From the NCBI GenBank assembly GCA_949935685.1, contig CATLGN010000108.1, positions 1-6,157 of the forward strand: a stretch of DNA of 6,157 nucleotides, read 5' to 3'. Source of the stretch: an uncultured Lachnospiraceae bacterium. Its GTDB lineage: Bacteria > Bacillota > Clostridia > Lachnospirales > Lachnospiraceae. Shown here one piece after another: positions 6,013-6,157 of the stretch. The notes under the pieces are model-generated. The model was not told where the DNA came from, did no database searches, and saw nothing but the letters and a program-made list of their open reading frames with translations. Each line of letters begins with the position of its first letter. The first letter of the stretch is position 1. The position numbers were made by a program, and so were the translations under genes.

Positions 6013-6157
6013 ATGCCGATTAAAGTACAGAATGATCTGCCGGCCAAGGAGATACTGGAAAACGAAAATATATTTGTGATGGATGAAAACCGTTCCATTC
6101 ATCAGGACATCCGTCTTTTGCAGATCTGCATTCTGAATCTGATGCCGGTCAAGCAGG
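6013..6157 (+). CDS. metA: Homoserine O-acyltransferase MetA, N-terminal part only
   Basis: MetA activates homoserine by acylating its hydroxyl from succinyl-CoA or acetyl-CoA, the first committed step of methionine synthesis in the cytoplasm. Only the first 48 codons lie in the window; the gene runs off the right edge. The visible part begins [11 protein letters not shown] and continues through [11 protein letters not shown] and [15 protein letters not shown]. It lines up with the E. coli MetA N-terminus (MPIRVPDELPA, ENVFVM, EIRPLKVLILNLMP). The catalytic Cys, His and Glu, and the residue near position 111 that controls succinyl versus acetyl preference, are beyond the edge. Many Firmicute MetA proteins use acetyl-CoA, so the acyl donor should not be assumed. 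The gene starts 60 bases after ligA on the same strand and may share its transcript. Confidence 0.87.
   Translation, partial: MPIKVQNDLPAKEILENENIFVMDENRSIHQDIRLLQICILNLMPVKQ

Noticed and set aside
1..6157. Mobile elements, CRISPR arrays, tRNA or rRNA genes, toxin-antitoxin or defence genes
   Set aside because: Nearly every base is assigned to five conserved metabolic or housekeeping genes. No terminal inverted repeats, spaced direct repeats, cloverleaf sequence or transposase motifs were seen.

Overview
This is a compact, gene-dense stretch from a bacterial chromosome. It has five genes, all on the + strand, with almost no non-coding DNA. It looks like an anaerobic Firmicute of class Clostridia, probably Lachnospiraceae or a relative. 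The reasons are AG-rich Shine-Dalgarno sequences, roughly balanced base composition, and a divergent DNA ligase whose motifs (WKLDG, NPRNLCSGSVRQLD, SASRTG) I associate from memory with gut Clostridia. No database search was possible, so the taxonomy is an inference.

Layout. Positions 24-1343 encode a cytoplasmic GH32 beta-fructosidase. Positions 1367-3235 encode a GH13 subfamily 4 enzyme (amylosucrase or sucrose hydrolase type). Positions 3213-3971 encode an RluF-type 23S rRNA pseudouridine synthase. Positions 3946-5952 encode a full-length NAD-dependent DNA ligase. After a 60-base gap, position 6013 starts metA (homoserine O-acyltransferase), which is cut by the right edge. No tRNA, rRNA, CRISPR, insertion sequence or convincing terminator was seen. 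No non-coding stretch exceeds 60 bases.

How the genes fit together. The first two genes both act on sucrose inside the cell. One hydrolyses it from the fructose side. The other attacks from the glucose side and may transfer glucose to alpha-glucan. They are probably the tail of a sucrose uptake and use operon whose transporter and regulator lie to the left. The next two genes are housekeeping genes for ribosome modification and DNA replication or repair. They join the sugar genes, and each other, by short overlaps (23 and 26 bases), which suggests translational coupling and read-through from the sugar operon. metA has its own good ribosome binding site and no terminator before it, so it may share the transcript.

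Most notable. The ligase keeps its catalytic lysine and most core residues. By hand alignment to E. coli LigA it has lost both side chains that contact the adenine base (E113 to Ser, K290 to Ala), and it also differs at D32 and R277. The GH13 enzyme keeps the sucrose-pocket salt bridge of amylosucrase but naturally carries Pro and Tyr at acceptor-site positions that are Ala and Phe in the Neisseria enzyme. No wholly new system is evident.
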